Assembly: GCA_028285545.1 (NCBI GenBank)
Contig: JANQPA010000044.1
Location: 22,096 to 86,095 of the forward strand
Length of the DNA: 64,000 nucleotides
Source: Saprospiraceae bacterium
Lineage (GTDB): Bacteria > Bacteroidota > Bacteroidia > Chitinophagales > Saprospiraceae
Reading direction: 5' to 3'
The translations under genes and the position numbers were made by a program. The number at the start of each line of letters is the position of its first letter. The stretch's first letter is position 1. Shown in pieces: positions 26,878-35,740 of this stretch. The notes below the pieces were generated by a model. The model ran no database searches, was not told the DNA's origin, and worked only from the letters and a program-made list of their open reading frames with translations.

Positions 26878-27456
26878 ATGAAAAAACACTTTTTCTTATT
26901 CATATTCAGCATTTTATTAATAACTATTTCTTGCTCAAAAAGCAATAAAAATAATTACACCATACAAACTGAACTGGGGGACATTAAAATTGAAGTTTAT
27001 CCCCAAAAAGCTCCTATTACGGTTGCCAATTTCAAAAGATATGTAGACCAGGCAAAATTTGAAGGAGCATCTTTCTACAGGGTCGTTCGAATGGACAATC
27101 AGCCTGTTAATCCTGTCAAAATAGAGGTGATTCAAGGTGATTTCACAGGGAAGGACCATTATTTTCCGGTGATAGAACATGAAACGACAGATATTACAGG
27201 CCTAAGCCATAAAGATGGCACGGTATCCATGGGAAGGTTTGAAGTAGGGACAACCGCTGCCGAATTTTTTATTTGTATCAATGATCAGCCCGAGCTGGAT
27301 TTTGGTGGAAAGCGGAATCCTGATGGACAGGGTTTTGCAGCTTTTGGACAGGTTTTGGAAGGAATGGATATCGTCAAAAAAATACAATCCGGTGAAACCG
27401 ACAAGCAAATGCTTAAGAAAAGGATAAAAATCCATGCTATTATTCCAACGAAATAA
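26878..27456 (+). CDS. Cyclophilin-type peptidyl-prolyl isomerase lipoprotein, copy 1
   Basis: This cyclophilin-fold prolyl isomerase has 192 residues. The start is ATG 26878, which gives the signal peptide MKKHFFLFIFSILLITISC with the lipobox TISC. An upstream in-frame start at 26815 would run through the hairpin and is rejected. The domain begins TIQTELGDIKIEVYPQKAPI. The catalytic-face Arg is in GASFYRVVRM, QGD is kept, and an insert (DNQPVNPVKIEV) lies between them. FFICINDQPELDFGG and FAAFGQVLEGMDIV complete the fold. It probably assists folding of exported proteins at the outer membrane. A paralog starts 8 nt after its stop. The two genes share a stretch of almost identical DNA (27271-27347 here). 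Confidence 0.9.
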   Translation: MKKHFFLFIFSILLITISCSKSNKNNYTIQTELGDIKIEVYPQKAPITVANFKRYVDQAKFEGASFYRVVRMDNQPVNPVKIEVIQGDFTGKDHYFPVIEHETTDITGLSHKDGTVSMGRFEVGTTAAEFFICINDQPELDFGGKRNPDGQGFAAFGQVLEGMDIVKKIQSGETDKQMLKKRIKIHAIIPTK

Positions 27457-27464
27457 TCTTAATC

Positions 27465-28115
27465 ATGAAACCTATATTTAAAGTATTAATCATTCAAATT
27501 ATTTTTTCCACTTTTATATTTTCTTGTAATAACAATAATTCTAATGTTGCAAACCAGGAGGATCAGGCTGAAGAAACAGTAACGGTTAAGGAGGAAACAA
27601 ACGACAACCTATTTGTTATCGAAACCGAACTAGGTAATATTACCTTCGAAGTTTATCCAGACAAAGTACCCATTACTGTAAATAATTTTCTTCGTTATGT
27701 AGACCAGGGTAATTTTGAAGGAGCCACCTTCTATAGAGTGGTAAGGATGGATAACCAGCCTGTTAATCCGGTTAAAATTGAAGTCATACAAGGAAATTTC
27801 ATAGCCAGCAACCTCAGTTTTGATCCAATAGAACATGAAACTACCAACAATACGGGTGTTTTACACAAAGATGGCACCATTTCAATGGCTCGCTTAGATC
27901 CCGGTACTGCCTCAGCAGCCTTTTTCATTTGTATCAATGATCAGCCTGAGCTGGATTTTGGTGGAAAGCGGAATCCTGATGGACAGGGTTTTGCAGCTTT
28001 TGGCCAAGTAACTGAAGGGATGGACATCGTCAGACAAATTCAATCTGGAGAAACGGATAAGCAGACTTTAAAAAATCCAATCGTAATCAATAGTATTAAA
28101 AAAATTGGGAATTAG
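27465..28115 (+). CDS. Cyclophilin-type peptidyl-prolyl isomerase lipoprotein, copy 2
   Basis: This tandem paralog of the preceding gene has 216 residues. The signal peptide ends with the lipobox IFSC. A linker rich in Asn and acidic residues (NNNNSNVANQEDQAEETVTV) leads to the same cyclophilin domain (VIETELGNITFEVYPDKVPI, GATFYRVVRM, FFICINDQPELDFGG, FAAFGQVTEGMDIV). Most of the two genes differ at many synonymous sites, but 27927-28003 matches the first copy with one mismatch in 77 nt, which suggests gene conversion or selection on the RNA. The longer linker should hold the domain further from the membrane. A 28-nt palindrome follows 18 nt after the stop. Confidence 0.9.
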   Translation: MKPIFKVLIIQIIFSTFIFSCNNNNSNVANQEDQAEETVTVKEETNDNLFVIETELGNITFEVYPDKVPITVNNFLRYVDQGNFEGATFYRVVRMDNQPVNPVKIEVIQGNFIASNLSFDPIEHETTNNTGVLHKDGTISMARLDPGTASAAFFICINDQPELDFGGKRNPDGQGFAAFGQVTEGMDIVRQIQSGETDKQTLKNPIVINSIKKIGN

Positions 28116-28133
28116 GCAAAATAAATTTTTATG

Positions 28134-28161
28134 TGGTTTAGCGGCAGCTGCCGCTAAACCA
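28134..28161. terminator. Perfect 28-nt GC-rich palindrome after the cyclophilin genes
   Basis: Positions 28134-28147 (TGGTTTAGCGGCAG) and 28148-28161 are exact reverse complements with no spacer. Outside this, a G-T pair and two A-T pairs could extend the stem. It stands between the second cyclophilin and the TRAP binding protein and is much richer in G+C than its surroundings. A terminator or transcript-end hairpin is the simplest reading, and a symmetric protein-binding site is the alternative. Confidence 0.55.
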
Positions 28162-28257
28162 TATGTAATTAAACATTTATCCTTATTTTGTTCGGGCAGA
28201 AAATCTAAAGAAGCCAATTCATCCTTTTTCTTTCACCTGGACAAACAGCATTCTAAT

Positions 28258-29379
28258 ATGAAACTTAATCGCAAATCTTTTTTAAAGGGACTGGCACTTG
28301 GTACCATCTCCCTTCCTCTTGCCATGCGTGGGATAATGGGTACTGGCCATGCCCAAAGTAGTTCCGATGAAGGTGTAGTCAGCAGTAAAAAATACAATTG
28401 GAAAATGGTTACCACCTGGCCGCCAAATTTTCCAATATTAGGTGAAGCTTGTCAGATGTTTGCTGATCAGGTGAATAAGATGTCTGGTGGCCGAATAGAC
28501 ATCAGGGTCTATGGAGGGGGTGAATTGGTTCCTCCACTTGAAGCTTTTGACACCGTTCGTTCAGGGGCTGCTGAGATAGGAAGTGGAGCATCCTATTACT
28601 GGGCTGGTAAGGCACCTGCTGCTCAGTTTTTTGCATCAGTGCCATTTGGCATGAATGCACAGCAAGTGAATGCCTGGATATATGGAGGTGGTGGCATCGA
28701 ATTATGGGAAGAGTTGTATCGTGATTTTGGACTGGTCCCAATGCTTGGCGGAAACACGGGAATTCAGATGGGGGGCTGGTTCAACCGGGAGATCAATTCT
28801 GTAGATGACCTGAAAGGACTGAAAATGCGAATTCCAGGCCTGGGAGGTAAGGTATTAGAAAAAGCGGGGGGTGCTCCTGTTTTACTTGCTGGTGGAGAAA
28901 TATACACCGGGCTGGAGAGAGGAGTTATTGATGCCACCGAATGGCTAGGCCCTTTCCACGATTCTTTAATGGGCTTCCAGGATATAGCCAAATACTATTA
29001 TACTCCGGGTTGGCATGAAACCGGTACTGCACTGGAATTTTTTATCAATAAAGATCAATACGATCGGCTCCCAGCGGATCTCAAAGCCATTCTTCAAAAC
29101 GCTGCTGGCCATGTCAACATATGGTGCCTGTCGATGATGGAAGCTAAAAACGCTATTGCCTTAGCCGAATTAAAAGAAAAGGGAACCGATATTCGTTCTT
29201 TTCCTATAGAATTGATAGAACAATTGAGGATTCATACCCGTGAGGTCATTCAGGAAATTACGGATCAAGATCCTTTCGCTAAAAGAGTCTATGAATCTTA
29301 TGAAGCATTTAGGAAAAAAGCCTCTGACTATGCCGATATCACGGAACGGATGTTTTATGAGAATATCCAGCTTAGCTAG
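28258..29379 (+). CDS. TRAP-transporter substrate-binding protein (DctP/TakP-like)
   Basis: This periplasmic solute-binding protein of 373 residues belongs to the TRAP DctP family, closest in appearance to the alpha-keto-acid-binding TakP type. The N-terminus MKLNRKSFLKGLALGT resembles a twin-arginine signal with Arg-Lys in place of Arg-Arg. The domain has WKMVTTWPPNFP, the ligand-carboxylate Arg region GLKMRIPGLGG, and WLGPFHDSLMGFQ. ATG 28258 is chosen because the longer frame to 28105 would translate the palindrome region. The membrane subunits DctQ and DctM are not adjacent. The gene lies between cyclophilins and a cyclase gene. A carboxylate ligand is likely, but which one is unknown. 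Confidence 0.88.
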   Translation: MKLNRKSFLKGLALGTISLPLAMRGIMGTGHAQSSSDEGVVSSKKYNWKMVTTWPPNFPILGEACQMFADQVNKMSGGRIDIRVYGGGELVPPLEAFDTVRSGAAEIGSGASYYWAGKAPAAQFFASVPFGMNAQQVNAWIYGGGGIELWEELYRDFGLVPMLGGNTGIQMGGWFNREINSVDDLKGLKMRIPGLGGKVLEKAGGAPVLLAGGEIYTGLERGVIDATEWLGPFHDSLMGFQDIAKYYYTPGWHETGTALEFFINKDQYDRLPADLKAILQNAAGHVNIWCLSMMEAKNAIALAELKEKGTDIRSFPIELIEQLRIHTREVIQEITDQDPFAKRVYESYEAFRKKASDYADITERMFYENIQLS

Positions 29380-29421
29380 CAAACAGGGTTAGATTTCGAA
29401 ATAGACTAAAAAAGCCAAAAA

Positions 29422-32400
29422 ATGACATGCCCTTATTGTCAACATGACAATCCTCCAGATGCGCGCTTTTGTGTTAACTGCGGAGCAAAGCAGGTAATCT
29501 TGTGTTCTAAATGTGAAACAGAAAACGAGATAGATTCCAAATTTTGCAAAAATTGTGGAAATAAATTAAAAAAGGTTTCTAATCCAGAGATACATAAATT
29601 TGAAAACCAGCCCAAAGCTGCCGAACGCCGCCAATTGACCTGTCTTTTCTGTGACCTGGTCGGATCTACCCCCTTGTCTGAACAATTGGATGCTGAGGAC
29701 TACCGACAAATAATATTAGATTACCAACAACTTGCTGAACCCATTATTAAACAATATGGTGGCCACATAGCACAGTATCTTGGCGATGGCTTGCTGGTTT
29801 ATTTCGGATATCCTAAAGGTTTAGAAAATGCTCCCAAATCTGCTATTCATGCAGGACTTGGTATTTTGGATGCGGTAGCTTCAGCCAATCAACTGTGGGA
29901 GGCATCGGGTAAAATTGAGATTGCTATACGCATTGGGATACATTCCGGCTTAGTAGTAGTGGATGATCATTTAGCGCTGGGAGACACGGTCAACATTGCA
30001 GCTCGCCTGGAGGGCTTGGCACCAGTTAACGAAATGGTAATTAGCTCCCACACTTTCAAGCTTGCCCAGGGGTATTTTAAAGCTAAGTCGCTGGGTAAAA
30101 AAGTCTTAAAAGGAATTAAAGAGCCAATGGAAATTTTCCAGGTTCTTGCTGAAAGCGGAGCTCAAACCCGTTTGGAAGCAGGTTCAGCAAGAGGCTTGTC
30201 TCCTCTCGTTGGCAGAGATGAAGAGTTCCAATTGCTCAAACGCACCTGGGAATTGGCCAAAGAAAACAGAGGGCAGTTGATATTGTTGAACGGAGAAGCC
30301 GGAATTGGTAAATCTAGGTTAGCCGCCAATCTTAAAACACAAGTTAAGCAAGAAGATAAGACCAAAAGTTTGGAACTTCGTTGTTCGGATCACCATGTTC
30401 ATTCTCCCTTTTATGCTTTGGTTGATTTAGTAAAAAGAGAACTGGCTATGGAGAAAACCGACTCACCAGAAATCAAACTAAAAAAGTTACTAGGCTGGTT
30501 AGATTTTGCAGGGATTGAGAAAAAGCCTAACCTCCCCATATATGCTGACCTATTGACCATTACACTTCCTGATGATTTAAGAAGGAAGTATGAATCGACA
30601 CTATTGACACCGGCTGGAAAGAAGAAAAAAATTCAGGATGGTTTTACCACCGCAATCTTTAATTATGCTGCTCAGCAGCCACTTTTGCTACTTATTGAGG
30701 ATCTACATTGGATCGACCTCTCCACACTGGAATGGTTGGAATCAATGATCCCTCAAATTCATCCCCATTCGCTTTTTGTTCTTTGTACCACCAGACCTCA
30801 ATTTCAACCAAATTGGCAAACAAAATCCCATATCACTCAACTCAACCTACACCGACTTTCCAGTGAAAAAATTGAAACTATTTGTTACCATCAGACTAAG
30901 GGCAAACAATTACCTAAAGAAGTTTTACAACAAATAAAGGCCAAAACAGATGGGGTTCCCCTTTTTGTAGAAGAGCTCACCAGAATGTTAATTGAGTCGA
31001 ATTTATTAGTCGAAAGAACAAATAATTATGAGTTAAATGGGACTTTAAATGATCTTTCTATTCCTTCAACCTTACAAGACTCTTTGACAGCAAGACTAGA
31101 TCAATTAGCTGATGTGAAAGAAATTGCGCAAGTGGGTTCAGTATTAGGGCGTTCGTTTTCTTATGGATTGTTGCAGGCGGTGACACGGAAAGATAGCCTA
31201 AGTTTGGAAAAAGATCTTTCGAAGCTCATTGAAACAGAGCTTTTATATCAAAAAGGAATGCTGCCCGATTGCACCTATATTTTTAAGCATGCTTTGGTAC
31301 AGGATGCCGCCTATGGCTCACTTTTGAAAAAAAAGAGGCGAGAACTTCATCAGGATGTGGCCGAAGTTTTGCAATCCCAATTTCAAGAGCTGATCAAAGA
31401 CCAGCCGGAAGTATTGGCCAATCACCTGACAGAAGCCGGGCAATACCAAAAGGCACTATTAAAATGGGAGGCAGCCGGAGGGTTGGCCATAAGTAATAAT
31501 GCCAATCAAGATGCTGTTCCGCATTTTGAAAAGGCATTATCTTTATTAGAACACATTCCGCATTTGCCGGACAGAGACAGTAAAGAATTAGATTTACTTC
31601 TTCCTTACAACAGTGCCTTGATGGCAACCAGGGGTTTTTATCATCCTACTTTGGAAAAAACAGTCCAACGAATCATTGATCTGTGCGAAAAAGAGCAGAA
31701 TGATGAAAAATATCTATTTGCATTAACTGGATTAATCTTAAATAATTTCCTGAAAGGGAATGTGAAAACCGCTCATGAAATGACACAAATGGGTCTGGAA
31801 AGAGCACAGTTAATTAAAAATGAAAAGTATATTATTTTTTACCTTAATTTTAAAGGAGTATTTCTTCATCAAAAAGGTGAGTTTAAAGAGGCAATTTCCT
31901 GTTTCCAATCTGTTATAGCGACTTATGATCCGGTCCTACATGAGGAGGGTATTACATCTATAGGCGTAGGTGAATTAGGCGTATGGGCTACTACTCATAT
32001 TGCCTGGGAACTTTTATTATTAGGCTATCCTAGTCAAGCTAAAAATACAATACAAAACCTTCCTGCGTCATCTGGTTTTTCAAATGATATACCAACCCTT
32101 TGGCGTAGACATGTAGATAAGGCAGTTGGACATTATATGCAGAAGGACTGGGATTTAGCCTTGCAGGAAGTGCAATTTTTCTTGCCCATTGTGAATGAAT
32201 CAGGTGATTCCTTTTACTTAATCATGACGGAGTTTTATTTTCAAATATATTCATTCTTTTCTGGTAATAGCTCAAACGATATGGAGAAGGCAATAGCCAC
32301 ATTAGAACAATTTGGGCACTTGGGGTTATTGGCATGGATACCTTTTTATCATAATATGACGGCAGAGGTTTTATTCCATAAAAGGGATTATGAGAAAGCA

Positions 32401-32742
32401 CTGCATCATAATAAAAAGGCATTGGAATTTGTTGAAAAAACAGAGGAAACATGGTGGTTGTGCGCAATCTACAAACTCCAAGGGGAAATCCTATTAGCTA
32501 AAAACAAAGATGAACAGAAAGCCGAAAACAAATTCCTTCAAGCTATTCAACTTGCCCAAAAACAAGATGCCAAATGGCATGAACTTCAAGCTAGTATAAG
32601 CCTTGCCCGTCTTTGGCAATCTCAGAACAAATCTGCTGAAGCTTATGACTTACTCAATAGTATTTATAATTGGTTTACCGAAGGATTTGATACAGTCGAT
32701 ATGATAGAGGCAAGGAAATTATTAGAGACCTTAAGGAGATAA
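29422..32742 (+). CDS. Zinc-ribbon class III cyclase / AAA ATPase / TPR protein
   Basis: This is a cytoplasmic multidomain signalling protein of 1106 residues. Two zinc ribbons open it (CPYCQHDNPPDARFCVNC; CSKC to FCKNC, residues 3-48). Next comes a class III adenylate/guanylate cyclase domain (about 70-235) with both metal Asp residues (FCDLVGST; YLGDGLLVYFG) and the Asn/Arg pair in GDTVNIAARLEG, so it looks active. A STAND/AAA-type ATPase follows (Walker A GEAGIGKSRL near 290, Walker B LLLIEDLHWID near 430). The remaining half is helical TPR repeats (for example EFKEAISCFQ, DYEKALHHNKKALEF). The architecture suggests a nucleotide-second-messenger enzyme gated by an ATPase/TPR switch. The base that specifies ATP or GTP is not obvious. 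The glycosidase gene follows after 11 nt. Confidence 0.9.
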   Translation: MTCPYCQHDNPPDARFCVNCGAKQVILCSKCETENEIDSKFCKNCGNKLKKVSNPEIHKFENQPKAAERRQLTCLFCDLVGSTPLSEQLDAEDYRQIILDYQQLAEPIIKQYGGHIAQYLGDGLLVYFGYPKGLENAPKSAIHAGLGILDAVASANQLWEASGKIEIAIRIGIHSGLVVVDDHLALGDTVNIAARLEGLAPVNEMVISSHTFKLAQGYFKAKSLGKKVLKGIKEPMEIFQVLAESGAQTRLEAGSARGLSPLVGRDEEFQLLKRTWELAKENRGQLILLNGEAGIGKSRLAANLKTQVKQEDKTKSLELRCSDHHVHSPFYALVDLVKRELAMEKTDSPEIKLKKLLGWLDFAGIEKKPNLPIYADLLTITLPDDLRRKYESTLLTPAGKKKKIQDGFTTAIFNYAAQQPLLLLIEDLHWIDLSTLEWLESMIPQIHPHSLFVLCTTRPQFQPNWQTKSHITQLNLHRLSSEKIETICYHQTKGKQLPKEVLQQIKAKTDGVPLFVEELTRMLIESNLLVERTNNYELNGTLNDLSIPSTLQDSLTARLDQLADVKEIAQVGSVLGRSFSYGLLQAVTRKDSLSLEKDLSKLIETELLYQKGMLPDCTYIFKHALVQDAAYGSLLKKKRRELHQDVAEVLQSQFQELIKDQPEVLANHLTEAGQYQKALLKWEAAGGLAISNNANQDAVPHFEKALSLLEHIPHLPDRDSKELDLLLPYNSALMATRGFYHPTLEKTVQRIIDLCEKEQNDEKYLFALTGLILNNFLKGNVKTAHEMTQMGLERAQLIKNEKYIIFYLNFKGVFLHQKGEFKEAISCFQSVIATYDPVLHEEGITSIGVGELGVWATTHIAWELLLLGYPSQAKNTIQNLPASSGFSNDIPTLWRRHVDKAVGHYMQKDWDLALQEVQFFLPIVNESGDSFYLIMTEFYFQIYSFFSGNSSNDMEKAIATLEQFGHLGLLAWIPFYHNMTAEVLFHKRDYEKALHHNKKALEFVEKTEETWWLCAIYKLQGEILLAKNKDEQKAENKFLQAIQLAQKQDAKWHELQASISLARLWQSQNKSAEAYDLLNSIYNWFTEGFDTVDMIEARKLLETLRR

Positions 32743-32753
32743 ATCAAAATAAA

Positions 32754-35417
32754 ATGAAAATTTTCCGTTTAGCATTTATTTTAATGGCCGCTTTTGCCTG
32801 CACACCCGATAATACGGGACCATCCAGTATTTTATATGAAAGTGACCATTTTTCTGTATATAAGGATAAAGTGGTACAAGGCAATATGGAAGCAATAGCC
32901 GTTAATCCAAGGCATATTACCTCTAATTATAAAAGCCCTGCTAGCCAGACCTACAGTCGATTTATTTCTTTTAAATTCAGTTTGAATGAAAAAGATAATG
33001 AATTACCGGTCGGAGTCAATCATAATTTAGTGATTAATGGACCTGGGGAATCTCCCGTTTATGTTTTTGGGGAAAAAGATGCTGGCACAGCTTCTAATCC
33101 GGGGACTTATTTAGAGCCCAATACTTCCTATACCTTTAGAGTAGACCTTAGTCCTGTATTGGCTCAATTTGAACAGCAAGGTTATTATCAAGCCTACGAC
33201 GGTTCTCGAATTGCTCAAAATGAATTCAAAGGTGTTTTTTTAGCGGGCGGCTCAGAGCCTATGACCTGGGATTTTGTCAATTTAAGTAATCAGGGGCTAG
33301 AAATGAAGGATTCGGACGGGGACAAGATTTATGAAATCACCCTAACTCTAAATCCATATGATGAAGCATCGGCTGCAGCTAAAGAATGGCAATTGAAAAA
33401 CAACATAAATAAATACCCCCAATTTAGTTCTGATCAGGTATTGGTTGATGCACTATATAATATGTCCCTGGATGAAACCAGGCAAAATGTAGAAGCAGAT
33501 GGTACTTTTCGGACCGGTGCAAAATGGGAAGGAGTATGGACTCGAGACGTCAGTTACAGCATTTTGATGGCATATGCTTTAATAGAGCCCAGGATCGCAA
33601 AGACCAGTCTGTTGCGCAAAGTAAAGCGAGATCGAATCATTCAGGATACAGGTTCCGGAGGAGCCTGGCCGGTTTCTACTGATCGTACCACCTGGGCTTT
33701 AGCAGCCTGGGAACTTTATAAAACAACCGGAGACCGACAATGGTTGGAGCAGGCTTATAATATTATTAAAAACTCAGTAGCGGATGATCAAAAAACCATC
33801 GTTTCTAAAACAGGAATGATGAAAGGAGAATCTTCCTTTTTGGACTGGAGAGAACAAACCTACCCCAAGTGGATGGATAATGTTGATATTCATGAATCTG
33901 AAAACTTAGGGACCAATGCGGTTCATTTTCAAACATATACCATCTTATCAGAAATGGCCCAAATTTTAGGGCAACCCAGCGAGGAATATGATCAGATTGC
34001 TGAAAAGATAAAAAATGGCTTAAATGGCTATTTATGGATGAACAACCCCGGTTATTATGGGCAATATCTATACGGAAGAAATGATTTAACCCTCTCTCCA
34101 AGGTTTGAAGCTCTTGGAGAGGCCTTTACCATCCTTTTTGATATTGCCAATGAAAGGCAAAGCAAAGCCATCATGGAAAATTCTCCTCTTACACCTTTCG
34201 GAGTGACCTGTATTTTTCCCCAAATTCCGAATATTCCCCCTTATCACAATAATGGGATCTGGCCATTTGTGCAAGCATTTTGGAATTTGGCAGCGGCTAA
34301 GGCAGGCAATGAACAAGCCCTTGAACATGGCCTGGGAGGATTATACAGAGCAGCAGCTTTATTTTTAACCAATTATGAAAACTTTGTGGCTGAAACCGGT
34401 GATTTTCTAGGTACAGAAATTAATTCAGAACGCCAGCTATGGAGTGTAGCTGGTAACCTGGCAATGGTTTACAAAGTGTTTTTTGGAATGGATTTTCAGG
34501 CTGATGGCATTCAATTTAGACCAGTGGTTCCCAAAAATTACAGTGGAAACAAAAGCCTCTCAAACATAAAATATCGCCAGGCAATCTTGAATATTTCTCT
34601 TTCCGGGTATGGAAATGAAATCCAATCTATCCTATTAGATGATCAAGAATTAGAAAATGCATTTCTTCCCGGAGACTTGACTGGAACTCATCAAATTGAG
34701 ATTAAATTAAGCAATAAGTCCTTTGACAGAGAGGACATTAATTTAGTTACTAATAAGTTTTCCATTCCAAATCCGCAGATTCGTTTGGTTGGCAACAGAG
34801 TAGAATGGAATCCTGTAGATGGAGCTGCTGAATATGTGGTTTATAGAAACGGTCAAAAACAAAAGACCATCCGACAGAATTTTGTAGAAATTAGAAAAAG
34901 AAACTCCTTTGATCAATATAAAATCAGCGCTGTCGATAAAAATGGAGTGGAATCCTTCACCAGCCAACCTATTATTATTACGGATGAAGATGCCATAGAA
35001 AAAATTGAATTGGAACGTTTTGCTTCTCCTTCTGCCCTACCCTTTGTTAATTATTCGGGTCGTGGATTTGTGGCGCTTACCAAAACAAGTAACAGGGCAT
35101 TGAATTTTGAAATTAGGGTGAAGACCAGCGGAGAGTACCTTTTGGATTTTAGATATTCAAATGGAAGTGGGCCCTGGAATACCAATAACAAATGTGCAAT
35201 TCGAAGTTTATATGTCAACGAGGAGTATACTGGATCGGTTGTCATGCCCCAACGAGGTCAAAATGAATGGTCAGATTGGAGTTTTTCGAACCCTCATCTG
35301 GTCAAATTAAATAAGGGCAAAAATAAAATTAGCCTTCAATTTGAACCTTGGAATGAAAATATGAATGTGGGAGTAAACAGAGCTATGGTGGATTATGTAA
35401 GGCTGATTAAGAAATAA
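32754..35417 (+). CDS. Six-hairpin glycosidase-like lipoprotein with C-terminal CBM
   Basis: This predicted exported glycoside hydrolase has 887 residues. The signal peptide carries the lipobox MAAFAC. An N-terminal beta-domain (about residues 20-215) is followed by an (alpha/alpha)6-barrel region (about 225-600) with GVWTRDVSYSILMAYA, GGAWPVSTDRTTWALAAWEL and GESSFLDWREQTYP, a style seen in GH15/GH63-like glycosidases. A short beta-domain follows, then an Fn3-like module (about 680-745), and the C-terminal 135 residues look like a CBM6/CBM35-type jelly roll (ELERFASPS to NRAMVDYVRLIKK). The exact GH family and the substrate cannot be fixed by eye. It starts 11 nt after the cyclase gene, so co-transcription is likely, which is an unusual pairing. 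A good terminator hairpin follows its stop. Confidence 0.78.
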   Translation: MKIFRLAFILMAAFACTPDNTGPSSILYESDHFSVYKDKVVQGNMEAIAVNPRHITSNYKSPASQTYSRFISFKFSLNEKDNELPVGVNHNLVINGPGESPVYVFGEKDAGTASNPGTYLEPNTSYTFRVDLSPVLAQFEQQGYYQAYDGSRIAQNEFKGVFLAGGSEPMTWDFVNLSNQGLEMKDSDGDKIYEITLTLNPYDEASAAAKEWQLKNNINKYPQFSSDQVLVDALYNMSLDETRQNVEADGTFRTGAKWEGVWTRDVSYSILMAYALIEPRIAKTSLLRKVKRDRIIQDTGSGGAWPVSTDRTTWALAAWELYKTTGDRQWLEQAYNIIKNSVADDQKTIVSKTGMMKGESSFLDWREQTYPKWMDNVDIHESENLGTNAVHFQTYTILSEMAQILGQPSEEYDQIAEKIKNGLNGYLWMNNPGYYGQYLYGRNDLTLSPRFEALGEAFTILFDIANERQSKAIMENSPLTPFGVTCIFPQIPNIPPYHNNGIWPFVQAFWNLAAAKAGNEQALEHGLGGLYRAAALFLTNYENFVAETGDFLGTEINSERQLWSVAGNLAMVYKVFFGMDFQADGIQFRPVVPKNYSGNKSLSNIKYRQAILNISLSGYGNEIQSILLDDQELENAFLPGDLTGTHQIEIKLSNKSFDREDINLVTNKFSIPNPQIRLVGNRVEWNPVDGAAEYVVYRNGQKQKTIRQNFVEIRKRNSFDQYKISAVDKNGVESFTSQPIIITDEDAIEKIELERFASPSALPFVNYSGRGFVALTKTSNRALNFEIRVKTSGEYLLDFRYSNGSGPWNTNNKCAIRSLYVNEEYTGSVVMPQRGQNEWSDWSFSNPHLVKLNKGKNKISLQFEPWNENMNVGVNRAMVDYVRLIKK

Positions 35418-35420
35418 AAA

Positions 35421-35450
35421 CCCTCCCTGTCCAATAAATGGCAGGGAGGG
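35421..35450 (+). terminator. Terminator hairpin after the glycosidase gene
   Basis: A 9-bp G+C-rich stem (CCCTCCCTG 35421-35429 with CAGGGAGGG 35442-35450) is extended inside by CCA/TGG around ATAAA. It begins 4 nt after the TAA stop. No T-run follows on the + strand, but five A residues precede the stem, so it could also serve transcription from the other side. Confidence 0.65.
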
Positions 35451-35740
35451 CATTGACATGAGTTACCATCACACTACAAAGTCTGGTAACGACCTCTAAA
35501 TTGGGGTTTAGGGTTTTAGGTGTTTTTCATTTTCCAGTGGAACTTACCTTTCCCAAAATTTGCTTATTACAACCGATAGTAAAGCAAATAGAAAGTGGTA
35601 TTGGGTCCAGCAAGTTCCTCAACTTGGATTGGGGTTTAAATCTAGTCTATTATAAATTTATTGTGAATTTGTCAGGTATTCAACAGGGATACAACCAAGG
35701 AGTACTTTGGACTAACGAAAGGCTGGTTTCAGTTATTGAA
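35451..35740. other. Convergent intergenic region, nothing recognised
   Basis: About 290 nt lie between the glycosidase terminator and the end of the minus-strand propeller kinase. The plus strand is open from a TTG at 35501 into the kinase 3' end, but the predicted product shows no family features and I do not call it. No repeats or RNA-like structures were seen. Confidence 0.4.

Noticed and set aside
28105..28257. N-terminal extension of the TRAP binding protein
   Set aside because: It would translate through the 28-nt palindrome and hide a good signal peptide that begins at ATG 28258.
32754..35417. Polysaccharide utilisation locus formed by the glycosidase and the SusCD pair
   Set aside because: They are more than 6 kb apart, separated by cyclophilins, a TRAP protein and a cyclase, with hairpins in between.
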